Part shown: positions 7,288 through 14,473 of the stretch, piece by piece
Position numbering within the stretch: the first letter of the stretch is position 1
Layout of the letters: every line of letters begins with the position of its first letter
Source of the DNA: Lachnospiraceae bacterium UBA1759
GTDB lineage: Bacteria; Bacillota; Clostridia; Lachnospirales; Lachnospiraceae
Assembly: GCA_002315555.1 (NCBI GenBank)
Contig: DCHF01000035.1
Coordinates: 51,905 to 68,745 of the forward strand
DNA: 16,841 nucleotides
Reading direction: 5' to 3'
Notes under the pieces: generated by a model
Seen by the model: the letters and a program-made list of their open reading frames with translations, nothing else
The model's database searches: none
What the model was told of the DNA's origin: nothing
Program-made: the position numbers and the translations under genes

Positions 7288-7740
7288 ATGCTCACGATGA
7301 TCCTACTCGGAAAACGTCTGCTTCCGGACGGCACACTGCCGCCCGCGCTGCGGGACCGCCTGTACATTGCCGTTGATGCTTATGCACGCTTTCAACCGGA
7401 TCGCATACTGCTTTCCGGCGGAAAAACGCAGCCCTCGGTTCCTTTTACAGAAGCGGAAGCGATGAAAAAAGCCCTGATCGAACAGGGTATTCCGGAAGAT
7501 CTTATGATCAAGGAGGAAGGCTCGCATTCCACGTTCGAAAACATGCGGAATGTGACCTGCCTATTGAAAGAGCTTCACGCGGATGAAGTCCTTCTCATCA
7601 CCTCGCTGGATCACATGAGCCGTGCGCTGATGAATCCCGTGGCGATGTTAAAGCAGCGGCTGAAAAAGGAACAGATCCGGCTGACGATCTATTCGACGGA
7701 CCGATCGGGGATCGATCTTAAAATGAGCAAATATCTATAA
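7288..7740 (+). CDS. YdcF/SanA-like DUF218 domain protein
   Basis: This 150-residue protein matches the DUF218 (YdcF/ElyC/SanA) pattern. It starts with MILLGKRLLPDGTLPPALRD, then RILLSGGKTQ (SGG at 43-45), then EAEAMKKALIEQGIPEDLMI, then the EEGSHSTFENM segment and the strand VLLITSLDHMSRA. Family members are small alpha/beta proteins, some implicated in envelope metabolism; no reaction can be assigned. Most relatives have an N-terminal membrane helix, and this one has none, so it is probably cytoplasmic. The ATG is 4 nt after the asd stop with no clear ribosome site, suggesting translational coupling. A second in-frame ATG at 7297 could serve instead. It is the last gene before a strong terminator. 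Confidence 0.78.
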   Translation: MLTMILLGKRLLPDGTLPPALRDRLYIAVDAYARFQPDRILLSGGKTQPSVPFTEAEAMKKALIEQGIPEDLMIKEEGSHSTFENMRNVTCLLKELHADEVLLITSLDHMSRALMNPVAMLKQRLKKEQIRLTIYSTDRSGIDLKMSKYL

Positions 7741-7749
7741 ACGGACTGT

Positions 7750-7788
7750 AAAAGACCGGATATCCCAAAAAGATATCCGGTCTTTTTT
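7750..7788 (+). terminator. Rho-independent terminator of hom-lysC-asd-DUF218
   Basis: A perfect 14-bp stem (7751-7764 pairing with 7772-7785) carries the loop CCAAAAA, and the stem ends in a T-tract that runs to 7788. It begins 10 nt after the DUF218 stop. On the opposite strand the stem is followed by four T residues, so it may also weakly stop transcripts from the convergent phosphodiesterase gene, for which I see no other terminator. Confidence 0.93.
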
Positions 7789-7883
7789 CAAACAGTGCTT
7801 TTTACAAGTCTCTTAATCCATGTATTGCATTTGCCCAAGTCGATCGTTCAGCGCCTCGTCTTTGTCCCGGATCTCACCCGGAG

Positions 7884-8606
7884 TTACTCTAAGATATTGC
7901 TTGTGATCTCATCGATGCCCCAGCCGATCAGCTTCTCGGCTTCCGCGAGGTCATCGACCGTCCAGGCATTTACCCGGAGGCCCGCTGCATGATATGCGGC
8001 GATCGCTTCCTCGGTCAATGCTTCCCGATAGGAGTCCACACCCATGCCCTTGACAGCCAGCATTTCCGGATATTCCGGCTTGAAGTCCACCGTCAGCCAC
8101 TCACAACGCTGTTCGGGGCGAAGTTCCTTCACCAGCTCCAGGTTATGAATGTTGAACGCGATGAAGCAGGTGTGATCCAGATAGCCGTCAAAAACAGCCA
8201 GGATCTGCGCGATCTCCTCCTTGGTGAAGTCGCTCTTCAGCTCCGGCACACATTCCTTGCCATAGTGCTCGCAGATCTTGCGATACTCTTCCGGCAGGCA
8301 GAGCTTAAGTTCCGCGCGGTCGGTGTTTCCGTCCTTATCCTTCAGGGTGAGCGCGCGAAGCTCACTCAGGGTGCTCTCTTCCATCGTCAGGTCCTGCTCG
8401 CAGATGCGTCCGGACTTACCGTCATGGTTCAGGATGAACTTTCCGTCCTTCGTGCGCCAGATATCTGTCTCCACGCCGTAATGCGTGCGATTACCCGCGG
8501 CGATGAATGCCGCAGCCGTGTTTTCCGTCTCAAGACCGCTCATGCCGCGATGCGCGATCACGACTGTGTTCTTATGCTCCTTGATCTTAATGGTATTCTG
8601 ATACAT
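7884..8606 (-). CDS. Glycerophosphodiester phosphodiesterase (GDPD family, cytoplasmic)
   Basis: GDPD enzymes hydrolyse glycerophosphodiesters to glycerol 3-phosphate and an alcohol. The 240-residue protein has the family residues in order: HRG (His19, Arg20), ENTAAAF, ETD (Glu46, Asp48), NHD (His61), PELKS (Glu122, Lys124) and VNAWTVD (Trp215). There is no signal peptide or membrane segment, so it is probably a cytoplasmic UgpQ-like enzyme. AAGGAG lies 5 nt before the ATG. The gene stands alone, convergent to the asd operon, with a long non-coding upstream region. The exact substrate is not visible from sequence. Confidence 0.9.
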   Translation of the reverse strand: MYQNTIKIKEHKNTVVIAHRGMSGLETENTAAAFIAAGNRTHYGVETDIWRTKDGKFILNHDGKSGRICEQDLTMEESTLSELRALTLKDKDGNTDRAELKLCLPEEYRKICEHYGKECVPELKSDFTKEEIAQILAVFDGYLDHTCFIAFNIHNLELVKELRPEQRCEWLTVDFKPEYPEMLAVKGMGVDSYREALTEEAIAAYHAAGLRVNAWTVDDLAEAEKLIGWGIDEITSNILE

Positions 8607-8845
8607 AGCTTCTCCTTTATCCCGGGCTTATTTCGCGCGTGCATCCATATTCCGCACGTGCCGGTTTTCACACCGGTCCTGCGTCAAAATTCCCGCATAT
8701 AACGCCGATCACATCAGGCGCGGGCATTTTCCCGTTTTACACAAAAAAGTACACAAAAACGCTCGAATTTTGCGTCAGAGCGCGCTTCATTCCCGCTTGA
8801 GCGGACCATAACCCGCGTCAATCGGTCTCCCGTCGCTGATTCCAT
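8607..8845. other. Non-coding region upstream of the phosphodiesterase gene
   Basis: I see no convincing gene in these 239 bases. They contain a small inverted repeat CCGGT/ACCGG (8661-8665 and 8672-8676) and a 10-bp direct repeat TACACAAAAA (8738-8747 and 8750-8759). The phosphodiesterase promoter should lie here, but no -35/-10 pair with good spacing stands out. Confidence 0.5.
8738..8759. repeat. Short direct repeat, 10 bp with 12-bp period
   Basis: TACACAAAAA occurs at 8738-8747 and again at 8750-8759, in the non-coding region upstream of the phosphodiesterase gene. Two copies about one helical turn apart could be tandem protein-binding sites. The unit is simple and A-rich, so chance is possible. 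Confidence 0.4.
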
Positions 8846-8883
8846 AAAAAATCGCGCTTTTCCTTCCGGAAAAACGCGATTTT
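8846..8883 (-). terminator. Rho-independent terminator of the tandem-DUF1508 gene
   Basis: On the minus strand a 16-bp stem (8868-8883 pairing with 8848-8863, one G-U pair) with the four-base loop GGAA runs into a T-tract. It lies 45 nt after the stop codon. This is one of the strongest terminators in the window. Confidence 0.93.
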
Positions 8884-8927
8884 CGCTTTCACAAAAGTTC
8901 CGATCAGATCCGAACTCCGGAATAGGA

Positions 8928-9299
8928 TTACTCTTCGACAACTACCGGAGAATCTGCATTTTTACGGATGCTCTCGATACCGTTCTTGCAGCCTGCCTTG
9001 GAAGCATAGCCTTCACCGGTAGCGATGATTTCGCCGTTGGTAGCCTTTAAACGGAAACGGAATTCGCCGGCCTTGTCGGTGTAAACCTCAAACTTCGGAT
9101 GCTTTTCAACAGTGTAACCTTCAACCGTCTGATCCTCGAGGTTTGCGACCGGAGCATTCTTCTTAACGCTCTCGATACCGTTCATGCAAGCCTTTTCCGT
9201 GGTGTAATACTCGGATACAGCGATGACTTCGCCATTGCCGGCCTTTAAATTAAAGTGGAAACCACCGTTCTTACCTTCTTTAACAACATACTTTCCCAT
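8928..9299 (-). CDS. YegP-like protein with two DUF1508 repeats
   Basis: The 123-residue protein consists of two copies of the DUF1508 fold at residues 2-49 and 68-115. Both share the pattern G-F-x-F-x-LKA-x-NGE-I-A, then an aromatic-containing turn and NGIES(V/I)(K/R)KNA. In E. coli YegP and relatives this domain forms a compact dimer-like unit; no biochemical function is established. The linker (about 50-67) is acidic and polar. GGAGGG lies 7 nt before the ATG. The gene is a single transcription unit with a near-consensus promoter and a very strong terminator. Together these suggest an abundant small cytoplasmic protein; that is inference. Confidence 0.9.
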   Translation of the reverse strand: MGKYVVKEGKNGGFHFNLKAGNGEVIAVSEYYTTEKACMNGIESVKKNAPVANLEDQTVEGYTVEKHPKFEVYTDKAGEFRFRLKATNGEIIATGEGYASKAGCKNGIESIRKNADSPVVVEE

Positions 9300-9329
9300 G
9301 GGATTTCCCTCCTGTTTTCATTTGTTATC

Positions 9330-9358
9330 AGTATAGTTTTGTTCCTTTTGAGTGTCAA
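9330..9358 (-). promoter_or_regulatory. Near-consensus sigmaA promoter of the tandem-DUF1508 gene
   Basis: On the minus strand the -35 is a perfect TTGACA (9353-9358). The -10 is TATACT (9330-9335), five of six consensus bases, and the spacer is exactly 17 nt. The predicted leader is about 24 nt and ends in GGAGGG before the ATG at 9299. It is the best promoter match I found in the window. Confidence 0.9.
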
Positions 9359-9412
9359 CAGTTATTTCATTGAACCGCCGCACTCATCGGGAACGGATCA
9401 TTCATCAGCTCC

Positions 9413-9470
9413 GCCATTTTCGATCGGACTCTTCACTCGTCAGTACAGCCATTTTCGATCGGACTCTTCA
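9413..9470. repeat. 23-bp direct repeat with 35-bp period at the 3' end of the carboxylesterase gene
   Basis: The same 23 bases, beginning GCCATTTTCG and ending GGACTCTTCA, occur at 9413-9435 and 9448-9470. The second copy (first in gene direction) encodes the C-terminal EESDRKW of the esterase. The other copy lies just after the stop codon at 9440-9442. The layout looks like a recent tandem duplication at the gene end. Confidence 0.85.
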
Positions 9471-11026
9471 TCCTCATCCGGCGTTACAAAGTTAAAGCTG
9501 AAGGGCTTTGTGACGGAACGGATGTAAGCCGTCAGTTCATCGTCGTAATTCTTCTTGAGCTCGGTCTTTTCATCGTAGACCATGGTGTACAGGTCCTTTT
9601 CTTCCGCCGGCTTCCATTCGGGCAGCAGGCTTGAAGACGGAACGCCGGTCTTTGCAAAGTTCACAAAGGAATCGACCATTTCACGTTCCAGGCGTTCCTG
9701 ATAGTCGATGGAATACGTAAACGGAATGCGTGCGGCATTGTGGAAGAAGAACGGGATGTCGGCGCAGTGCCACGGTGCGCGGCCGCCTGCGTAATCGAAG
9801 CAGGTCGCAAACATGTAGCAGTAGACCGGAGCTTTGCCCTGTGCCTTCAGGCGGACATAATCCGCGGTGGCATTACGGCATGCGGTGTCGATGTCCAGCG
9901 CGTACAGTTCATTCTTGCCGGGATATGCGGCGCGGAACAGCTCAAGGACCTTTGCCCCCTCTTCCTTTCCGTAGCGCTTGATCACTTCAGCCTCGCGAAC
10001 GTCCATCGGAACGTTTTCCTTGTCATCCAGATCGATCTCGGAATAGAACTCGCCGAGAACAGAACCGACCATTGTCGGAACGGTGTTGAAATGCTCACGG
10101 AAGCCGACCTCGAATGGATCGCCGGCGTACCAGTAGTTCTTGTGCGGGCCCCAGCCTACGGCATAACCGGCCTGTTCAAACTTGCGGGCAGCCTTGTTGA
10201 CGGCGCGGATGAACAGCTTGTACGGAACCTTCTCAAGGCTCTTCACTTCAGTCTCCTTGAGACCCAGCTGGCTCATGATCTCGATGGCAAATTCCTTCGG
10301 ATCCGCTTCCTTCACGCGCGGTCCTTCACCGAAACGGAAGACACCGGACATAACGATCGCGCGCTGGAAAAGGCCGTCGGCATCGGGCGTCTGGCCGAGC
10401 GTCGTTACTTTTCCGCCGCCACCGGACTGACCGAAGATCGTCACATTGTCCGGATCACCGCCGAATGCCGCAATGTTTTCCTTGACCCATTTCAGAGCCG
10501 CAACCAGGTCGGCGATACCGACGTTAACAGAGTTCTTGTACTCCTCGCCGAATGCAGACAGGTCCAGGTGACCGAATGCATTCAAACGATGGTTGACACA
10601 AACGCTGACCACATCATCGTACTTTGCCAGACGGTCGCCCTCATACGCCACATGTTCCATCGCAGAGCCGGAAGAATATCCGCCGCCGTGGAACCAGACC
10701 ATAACCGCCTTCTTCGCATTCGGGTCGATGCTCGTCGTCCAGATGTTCAGGTTCTGGCAATGCTCGGACTCCGGCCAGAAACGATGCGGAACGATGACTT
10801 CATCGCCGGGTGCCGGACTCTGGAGGATCGGGCAGATCACACCGTACGCCAGCGCCTCGCGAACGCCTTCCCACGAATCCGGCTCCTCCGGCATGTGGAA
10901 ACGCTCAGCCTTTGCATACTTGACACCGAAGAAATTGTACACGCCGTCATAGACGTAGCCGTGGAGCTTTCCCTGCTTCGTCTCAACGATCGGGAAATTC
11001 TTGGTACACTTGAACATTTCGCTCAT
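9440..11026 (-). CDS. Type-B carboxylesterase/lipase family protein
   Basis: The 528-residue length is typical for the family, an alpha/beta hydrolase that cleaves carboxylic esters. Visible are the oxyanion-hole motif WFHGGGYSSG (HGGG at 113-116) and the nucleophile elbow FGQSGGGG with Ser201 (GQSGG rather than the more usual GESAG). A likely catalytic acid is Glu326 in SVLGEF, and the histidine region is APWHCADIPFFFHN with His420. There is no signal peptide, so it is intracellular. AAAGGAG precedes the ATG. The gene starts 38 nt after the truA stop and is probably co-transcribed with it. The last residues and the stop lie in a 35-bp tandem duplication. The substrate is unknown. Confidence 0.9.
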   Translation of the reverse strand: MSEMFKCTKNFPIVETKQGKLHGYVYDGVYNFFGVKYAKAERFHMPEEPDSWEGVREALAYGVICPILQSPAPGDEVIVPHRFWPESEHCQNLNIWTTSIDPNAKKAVMVWFHGGGYSSGSAMEHVAYEGDRLAKYDDVVSVCVNHRLNAFGHLDLSAFGEEYKNSVNVGIADLVAALKWVKENIAAFGGDPDNVTIFGQSGGGGKVTTLGQTPDADGLFQRAIVMSGVFRFGEGPRVKEADPKEFAIEIMSQLGLKETEVKSLEKVPYKLFIRAVNKAARKFEQAGYAVGWGPHKNYWYAGDPFEVGFREHFNTVPTMVGSVLGEFYSEIDLDDKENVPMDVREAEVIKRYGKEEGAKVLELFRAAYPGKNELYALDIDTACRNATADYVRLKAQGKAPVYCYMFATCFDYAGGRAPWHCADIPFFFHNAARIPFTYSIDYQERLEREMVDSFVNFAKTGVPSSSLLPEWKPAEEKDLYTMVYDEKTELKKNYDDELTAYIRSVTKPFSFNFVTPDEDEESDRKWLY

Positions 11027-11064
11027 AATGGTTCTCCTTTATTTTCAGGTTATTAATGTACGGA

Positions 11065-11799
11065 TCAATAATCCACCTTCATCAGACACAGTCCCTGCGC
11101 CGGTGCCGTCGGGCCCGCCAGCGTACGGTCCTTCGCCTCCAGAATGCCTTTCACATCCTCCGGCGTCATGCTGCCTTTTCCGACCTCGAGCAGCGTGCCC
11201 ACCAGAATGCGGACCATATTCTGCAGAAATCCCGTGCCGTGGAAATTGAAATAGATCTTGTCACGCCGCTGCACGATCTCGATCGAATCCACCTCGCGTA
11301 CCGTGCTCTTCTTCATCTTCGGATTCGCGCAAAAGCTCTTGAAGTCATACTCACCGGTCAGATACTCCGCAGCCTTTTTCATCCGGTCGATGTCCGGCTT
11401 GAAATCCAGGACCGTCACATATTTCCGCTCAAAGATGGGCTTCAGATCTCCACAGTAGCAGGTGTAGGTATACAGCTTGCCGACCGCCTTGTAGCGCGCA
11501 TGGAAACGTTCCGATGCCTCGCGCACATCGGTCACCATGATATCCTCCGGCAGATACCGGTTCATGTATTCCAGGATCTCCTTCTCCGTCTTCCGCGTCT
11601 CCATGTGCACATTGGCGACCATGGCCTTCGCGTGAACGCCGGCATCGGTGCGTCCCGCGCCGATGACCTCGACCTCCTGATTCACCATGCGTTTCAAAAC
11701 CTCTTCCAGTTTGCCCTGAATGGTCATCTGGTCCGGCTGGTGTTCCCAACCGTAGTAACGCGTACCGTCGTAACTGATCTCAAGCTTGTAGTTTTTCAT
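11065..11799 (-). CDS. truA: tRNA pseudouridine(38-40) synthase TruA
   Basis: TruA isomerises uridines 38-40 of the tRNA anticodon arm to pseudouridine. The 244-residue protein starts MKNYKLEISYDGTRYYGWE and carries the catalytic aspartate in GAGRTDAGVHA, followed by RFHARYKA, YDFKSFCA and the C-terminal GTGFLQNMVRILVGTLLEVGKG motif. I chose the ATG at 11797-11799, which has GGGAG 8 nt upstream. An in-frame TTG at 11829 would lie inside the predicted -10 box and so cannot be used from that promoter. The gene leads a two-gene unit with the carboxylesterase. In many Firmicutes truA lies beside ecf transporter or ribosomal protein genes; that context is absent here. Confidence 0.96.
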   Translation of the reverse strand: MKNYKLEISYDGTRYYGWEHQPDQMTIQGKLEEVLKRMVNQEVEVIGAGRTDAGVHAKAMVANVHMETRKTEKEILEYMNRYLPEDIMVTDVREASERFHARYKAVGKLYTYTCYCGDLKPIFERKYVTVLDFKPDIDRMKKAAEYLTGEYDFKSFCANPKMKKSTVREVDSIEIVQRRDKIYFNFHGTGFLQNMVRILVGTLLEVGKGSMTPEDVKGILEAKDRTLAGPTAPAQGLCLMKVDY

Positions 11800-11828
11800 C
11801 CATATAACTCCCGATAATTCCTGACTCA

Positions 11829-11856
11829 ATTATAACAGACCGACAGGACAATGCAA
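11829..11856 (-). promoter_or_regulatory. Predicted sigmaA promoter of truA
   Basis: On the minus strand a perfect TATAAT (11829-11834) lies 16 nt after TTGCAT (11851-11856). The predicted start is near 11822, giving a leader of about 23 nt before the chosen truA ATG. Confidence 0.7.
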
Positions 11857-11972
11857 GTGCGGAAAATTGGCCTGGGATAATGCGGGTGTGTATTTCGGAT
11901 GTGGGGCAGGTTTGCGAAAAACCGAAAACGCAGCGTCAGCACTGAAGAACAATTAGTCCGTTTGAAGCGCAT

Positions 11973-12004
11973 AAAAAAAAGCCCCCCGGCTCTTTCGAGC
12001 CGGG
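11973..12004 (-). terminator. Rho-independent terminator after nfnB
   Basis: On the minus strand CCCGGCTC, a GAAA tetraloop and GAGCCGGG form an 8-bp GC-rich stem (11985-12004). It is followed by a short GC run and eight T residues (11973-11980). It ends the nfnA-nfnB transcript 13 nt after the nfnB stop. The rest of the gap to truA shows nothing but the truA promoter. Confidence 0.92.
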
Positions 12005-12017
12005 AGACCTGTTTTTA

Positions 12018-13424
12018 TTACTTTGAAAGGAATTCGTCGATTGCCTTTGCCGCAACCTTACCTGCGCCCATTGCGGAGATAACGGTCGCTGCGCCGGTAA
12101 CGGCATCGCCGCCTGCGTAAACAGCTTCGCGAGAGGTAAGACCGTCTTCGTTGACGATGATACCGCCGTGTGCGTTGACCTCAAGGCCCTTCGTGGTGCT
12201 CTTGATCAGCGGGTTCGGAGAAGTACCGATGGACATAACGACTGCATCGACATCCAGAACGAATTCGGAACCTTCGATTGCGATCGGGCGTCTTCTGCCC
12301 TTCGCATCCGGCTCGCCGAGCTCCATTCTGATGCACTTCATACCGGTAACGAAACCGTTCTTCGGGTCACGCGGATCTTCCGGATTGTTGTAGCCCAGGA
12401 TCTCTACCGGGTTCTTCAGAAGCTGGAAGTCAATGCCCTCTTCCATTGCATGCTCGACTTCTTCCTTACGAGCCGGAAGCTCGTCCATGGAACGACGATA
12501 TACAATGTAGACCTTGTCTGCGCCAAGACGAAGTGCGGTTCTTGCAGCATCCATTGCTACGTTACCGCCACCAACGACAGCAACCTTGCCGCCCTTCATG
12601 ATGGGGGTCTCCGGATCTTCTCTGTAAGACTTCATCAGATTGGAACGGGTCAGGAATTCATTTGCGGAGTAAACGCCCTTGTATGCTTCACCCGGGATGT
12701 TCATGAAGTTCGGAAGACCTGCACCGGAACCGACGAATACAGCTTCGTAGCCGTCTTCGAACAGTTCGTCGATGGTAAGGGTCTTACCGATAACGACATT
12801 GGTCTCAACATCAACGCCGAGTGCCTTTAAGGTCTCAACTTCCTTTGCAACGATGGACTTCGGAAGACGGAACTCCGGAATACCGTATACAAGAACGCCG
12901 CCTGCGGTATGCAGAGCTTCGAAAACGGTAACCTTGTAGCCCTTCTTCGCAAGGTCGCCTGCACAGGTCAGACCGGACGGGCCGGAACCGACTACTGCAA
13001 CTCTGTGACCGTTGGAAGCCGGAGCGACCGGAGCAGCGGTAGCATTTGCATTGTGATAGTCAGCGACGAAACGCTCAAGACGGCCGATGCCGACCGGCTC
13101 GAACTTGATGCCGAGAGTACACTTGGACTCACACTGAGACTCCTGCGGGCAAACACGGCCGCAGACAGCCGGCAGAGAGGAAGAAACAGAGATGGTCTGA
13201 TAAGCACCTTCAAAATCACCGACTTTGATCTTCTCGATGAATTCCGGAATGCTGATATTGACCGGGCAGCCCTGTACACACGGCTTATTCTTGCAGTTTA
13301 AGCAGCGCTTTGCTTCTTCAATTGCGATTTCTTCGGTATAGCCAAGAGCAACTTCCTTGAAGTTATGAGCTCTGACTTCAGGTGCCTGAGTAGGCATCTC
13401 ATGCTTTGTAGGATTAATAGCCAT
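12018..13424 (-). CDS. nfnB: NfnB / GltD-like large subunit of NADH-dependent ferredoxin:NADP+ oxidoreductase
   Basis: The 468-residue protein resembles the glutamate synthase small chain. Two cysteine clusters lie near the N-terminus: Cys41, 44, 49 and 53, and Cys88, 92, 98 and 102, expected to bind two [4Fe-4S] clusters. An FAD-binding loop GSGPSG (146-151), GIPEFRLPK, and a second nucleotide-binding loop VVGGGNVAMD (about 284-292) with YRRSMDELPAR follow. The C-terminal YAGGDAVTGAATV is the FAD pyrophosphate motif. A GltD alone would normally pair with a large GltB subunit, which is absent. The directly upstream ferredoxin-NADP reductase-like gene makes the electron-bifurcating NfnAB complex the better reading; it couples NADH and reduced ferredoxin to NADPH formation. 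AAGGAGG lies 8 nt before the ATG. Confidence 0.9.
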   Translation of the reverse strand: MAINPTKHEMPTQAPEVRAHNFKEVALGYTEEIAIEEAKRCLNCKNKPCVQGCPVNISIPEFIEKIKVGDFEGAYQTISVSSSLPAVCGRVCPQESQCESKCTLGIKFEPVGIGRLERFVADYHNANATAAPVAPASNGHRVAVVGSGPSGLTCAGDLAKKGYKVTVFEALHTAGGVLVYGIPEFRLPKSIVAKEVETLKALGVDVETNVVIGKTLTIDELFEDGYEAVFVGSGAGLPNFMNIPGEAYKGVYSANEFLTRSNLMKSYREDPETPIMKGGKVAVVGGGNVAMDAARTALRLGADKVYIVYRRSMDELPARKEEVEHAMEEGIDFQLLKNPVEILGYNNPEDPRDPKNGFVTGMKCIRMELGEPDAKGRRRPIAIEGSEFVLDVDAVVMSIGTSPNPLIKSTTKGLEVNAHGGIIVNEDGLTSREAVYAGGDAVTGAATVISAMGAGKVAAKAIDEFLSK

Positions 13425-13437
13425 TCGTCAAACCTCC

Positions 13438-14286
13438 TTAGTTCTTCTTGAAAAGATTGCAAGCCTTCTCATAAGCATGACGCTCAAAATCAGCGTACAT
13501 TCTGCCTCTGGACATAGCTTCATCGAAATCTACTTCGTAACCGTTAAAGTCCGGACCGTCAACACAAGCGAACTTGGTGACCTTCTTGCCATCCTGATTC
13601 AGGGTCAGACGGCAGCCGCCGCACATGCCGGTACCATCGATCATGATCGGGTTCATGGATACGGTTACCGGAACTTCAAACGGCTTACAAGCCGCAACGA
13701 CAAACTTCATCATGATGATCGGGCCGATGGTGATGACTTCATCGAAAGTCTCACCTGCTTCCAGCATTTCCTTAAGCGGAACGGTAACGTTACCGTGACG
13801 GCCGTAAGAACCGTCATCGGTCATAACAAACAGCTTATCGGAACAAGCCTTGAACTCGTCTTCCAGAATCAGAAGGTCCTGATTACGGAAACCGATGATG
13901 GAGGTAACTTCAACACCGCGTGCATGCAGTGCCTGTGCGATGGGCATAGCGATCGCGCAGCCTACGCCGCCGCCGACGATGCAGACCTTCTTCAGGCCGT
14001 CAAGATGGGTAGCAACACCCAGCGGACCTACGAAGTCCTGCAGGCTGTCGCCTGCTTCTTTATGATTTAACTTTTCGGTAGTACCACCGACGATCTGGAA
14101 AATGATCTTAACGGTGCCTGCCTCCGGATCCGTTCCTGCTACGGTAAGCGGAATACGCTCACCCTCTTCGTCTACACGAAGAATGATGAACTGGCCGGGC
14201 TGTGCCTTCTTGGCAACCAGCGGAGCCTCGATTTCCAGCTGGGTAACAGTGGGATTCAGTACTCTCTTACTAACGATCTTGTACAT
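13438..14286 (-). CDS. nfnA: NfnA, FAD/[2Fe-2S] small subunit of NADH-dependent ferredoxin:NADP+ oxidoreductase
   Basis: The 282-residue protein belongs to the ferredoxin-NADP reductase/PyrK-like family. An FAD-binding barrel has GQFIILRVDEEGERIPLT (RIPLT at 44-48). An NAD-binding half has VCIVGGGVGCAIA (about 101-113). The C-terminal cluster motif DGTGMCGGCR...FACVDGP has Cys222, Cys225 and Cys241 plus Asp217; known Nfn small subunits ligate a [2Fe-2S] cluster with three Cys and one Asp. AAGGAG lies 7 nt before the ATG. The gene sits 13 nt upstream of nfnB in the same direction, which is the standard nfnAB arrangement. A PyrK or SudB-type annotation is the main alternative, but no pyrD is nearby. 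Confidence 0.9.
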   Translation of the reverse strand: MYKIVSKRVLNPTVTQLEIEAPLVAKKAQPGQFIILRVDEEGERIPLTVAGTDPEAGTVKIIFQIVGGTTEKLNHKEAGDSLQDFVGPLGVATHLDGLKKVCIVGGGVGCAIAMPIAQALHARGVEVTSIIGFRNQDLLILEDEFKACSDKLFVMTDDGSYGRHGNVTVPLKEMLEAGETFDEVITIGPIIMMKFVVAACKPFEVPVTVSMNPIMIDGTGMCGGCRLTLNQDGKKVTKFACVDGPDFNGYEVDFDEAMSRGRMYADFERHAYEKACNLFKKN

Positions 14287-14338
14287 GACTGATCTCCTTG
14301 TTTAATATTTCTGATTATTTTTGCACTCAGTAAAGAGC

Positions 14339-14367
14339 ATCATACCACTAATGACCGCCGATAACAA
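14339..14367 (-). promoter_or_regulatory. Predicted sigmaA promoter of nfnAB
   Basis: On the minus strand TTGTTA (14362-14367) and TATGAT (14339-14344) are 17 nt apart; the -10 matches five of six consensus bases and the -35 four of six. The predicted start near 14332 gives a leader of about 45 nt. Confidence 0.7.
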
Positions 14368-14380
14368 GACTCGGTTATCG
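14359..14380. promoter_or_regulatory. Inverted repeat overlapping the nfnAB -35 box (candidate operator)
   Basis: CGATAAC (14359-14365) and GTTATCG (14374-14380) are perfect 7-bp inverted arms with an 8-nt spacer. The left arm covers most of the predicted -35 hexamer. A bound protein would be well placed to block polymerase. The regulator is unknown. Confidence 0.5.
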
Positions 14381-14430
14381 ATAAAAACACCTTGTCACGA
14401 TATCTGCTCTTCCCGAATGTAACTCACATC

Positions 14431-14462
14431 AAAAAACCGGGAGCCGGTATACGGCCCCCGGT
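14431..14462 (-). terminator. Rho-independent terminator after the short-chain dehydrogenase gene
   Basis: On the minus strand an 11-bp stem (14452-14462 pairing with 14436-14446, one G-U pair) with a 5-nt loop is followed by six T residues. It lies 11 nt after the stop codon and separates this gene from nfnAB. Confidence 0.92.
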
Positions 14463-14473
14463 CCATGCATTTA

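Noticed and set aside
7795..7992. A 65-codon plus-strand frame after the asd operon terminator.
   Set aside because: It starts after a strong terminator and overlaps the phosphodiesterase gene in antisense; the upstream part has no promoter or ribosome site.
8714..8941. A 75-codon minus-strand open frame after the tandem-DUF1508 gene.
   Set aside because: It runs through the strong terminator stem and overlaps the end of the upstream gene; no ribosome site or family resemblance.
9740..11056. A 438-codon open frame on the plus strand opposite the carboxylesterase gene.
   Set aside because: It lies wholly antisense to a gene with a complete catalytic motif set, shows no family motif, and is rich in Arg, His, Val and Asp as expected from a mirrored frame of GC-biased codons.
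12168..12830. A 220-codon plus-strand open frame opposite nfnB.
   Set aside because: It is a shadow of a clearly functional iron-sulfur flavoprotein gene and has no supporting motif.
12018..14286. Glutamate synthase (GltBD) as the reading of the GltD-like gene.
   Set aside because: There is no large glutamate synthase subunit gene nearby, and the adjacent ferredoxin-NADP reductase-like gene fits the NfnAB pair.
13438..14286. Dihydroorotate dehydrogenase electron-transfer subunit PyrK.
   Set aside because: The protein is PyrK-like, but there is no pyrD or other pyrimidine gene in the window and it directly precedes nfnB.
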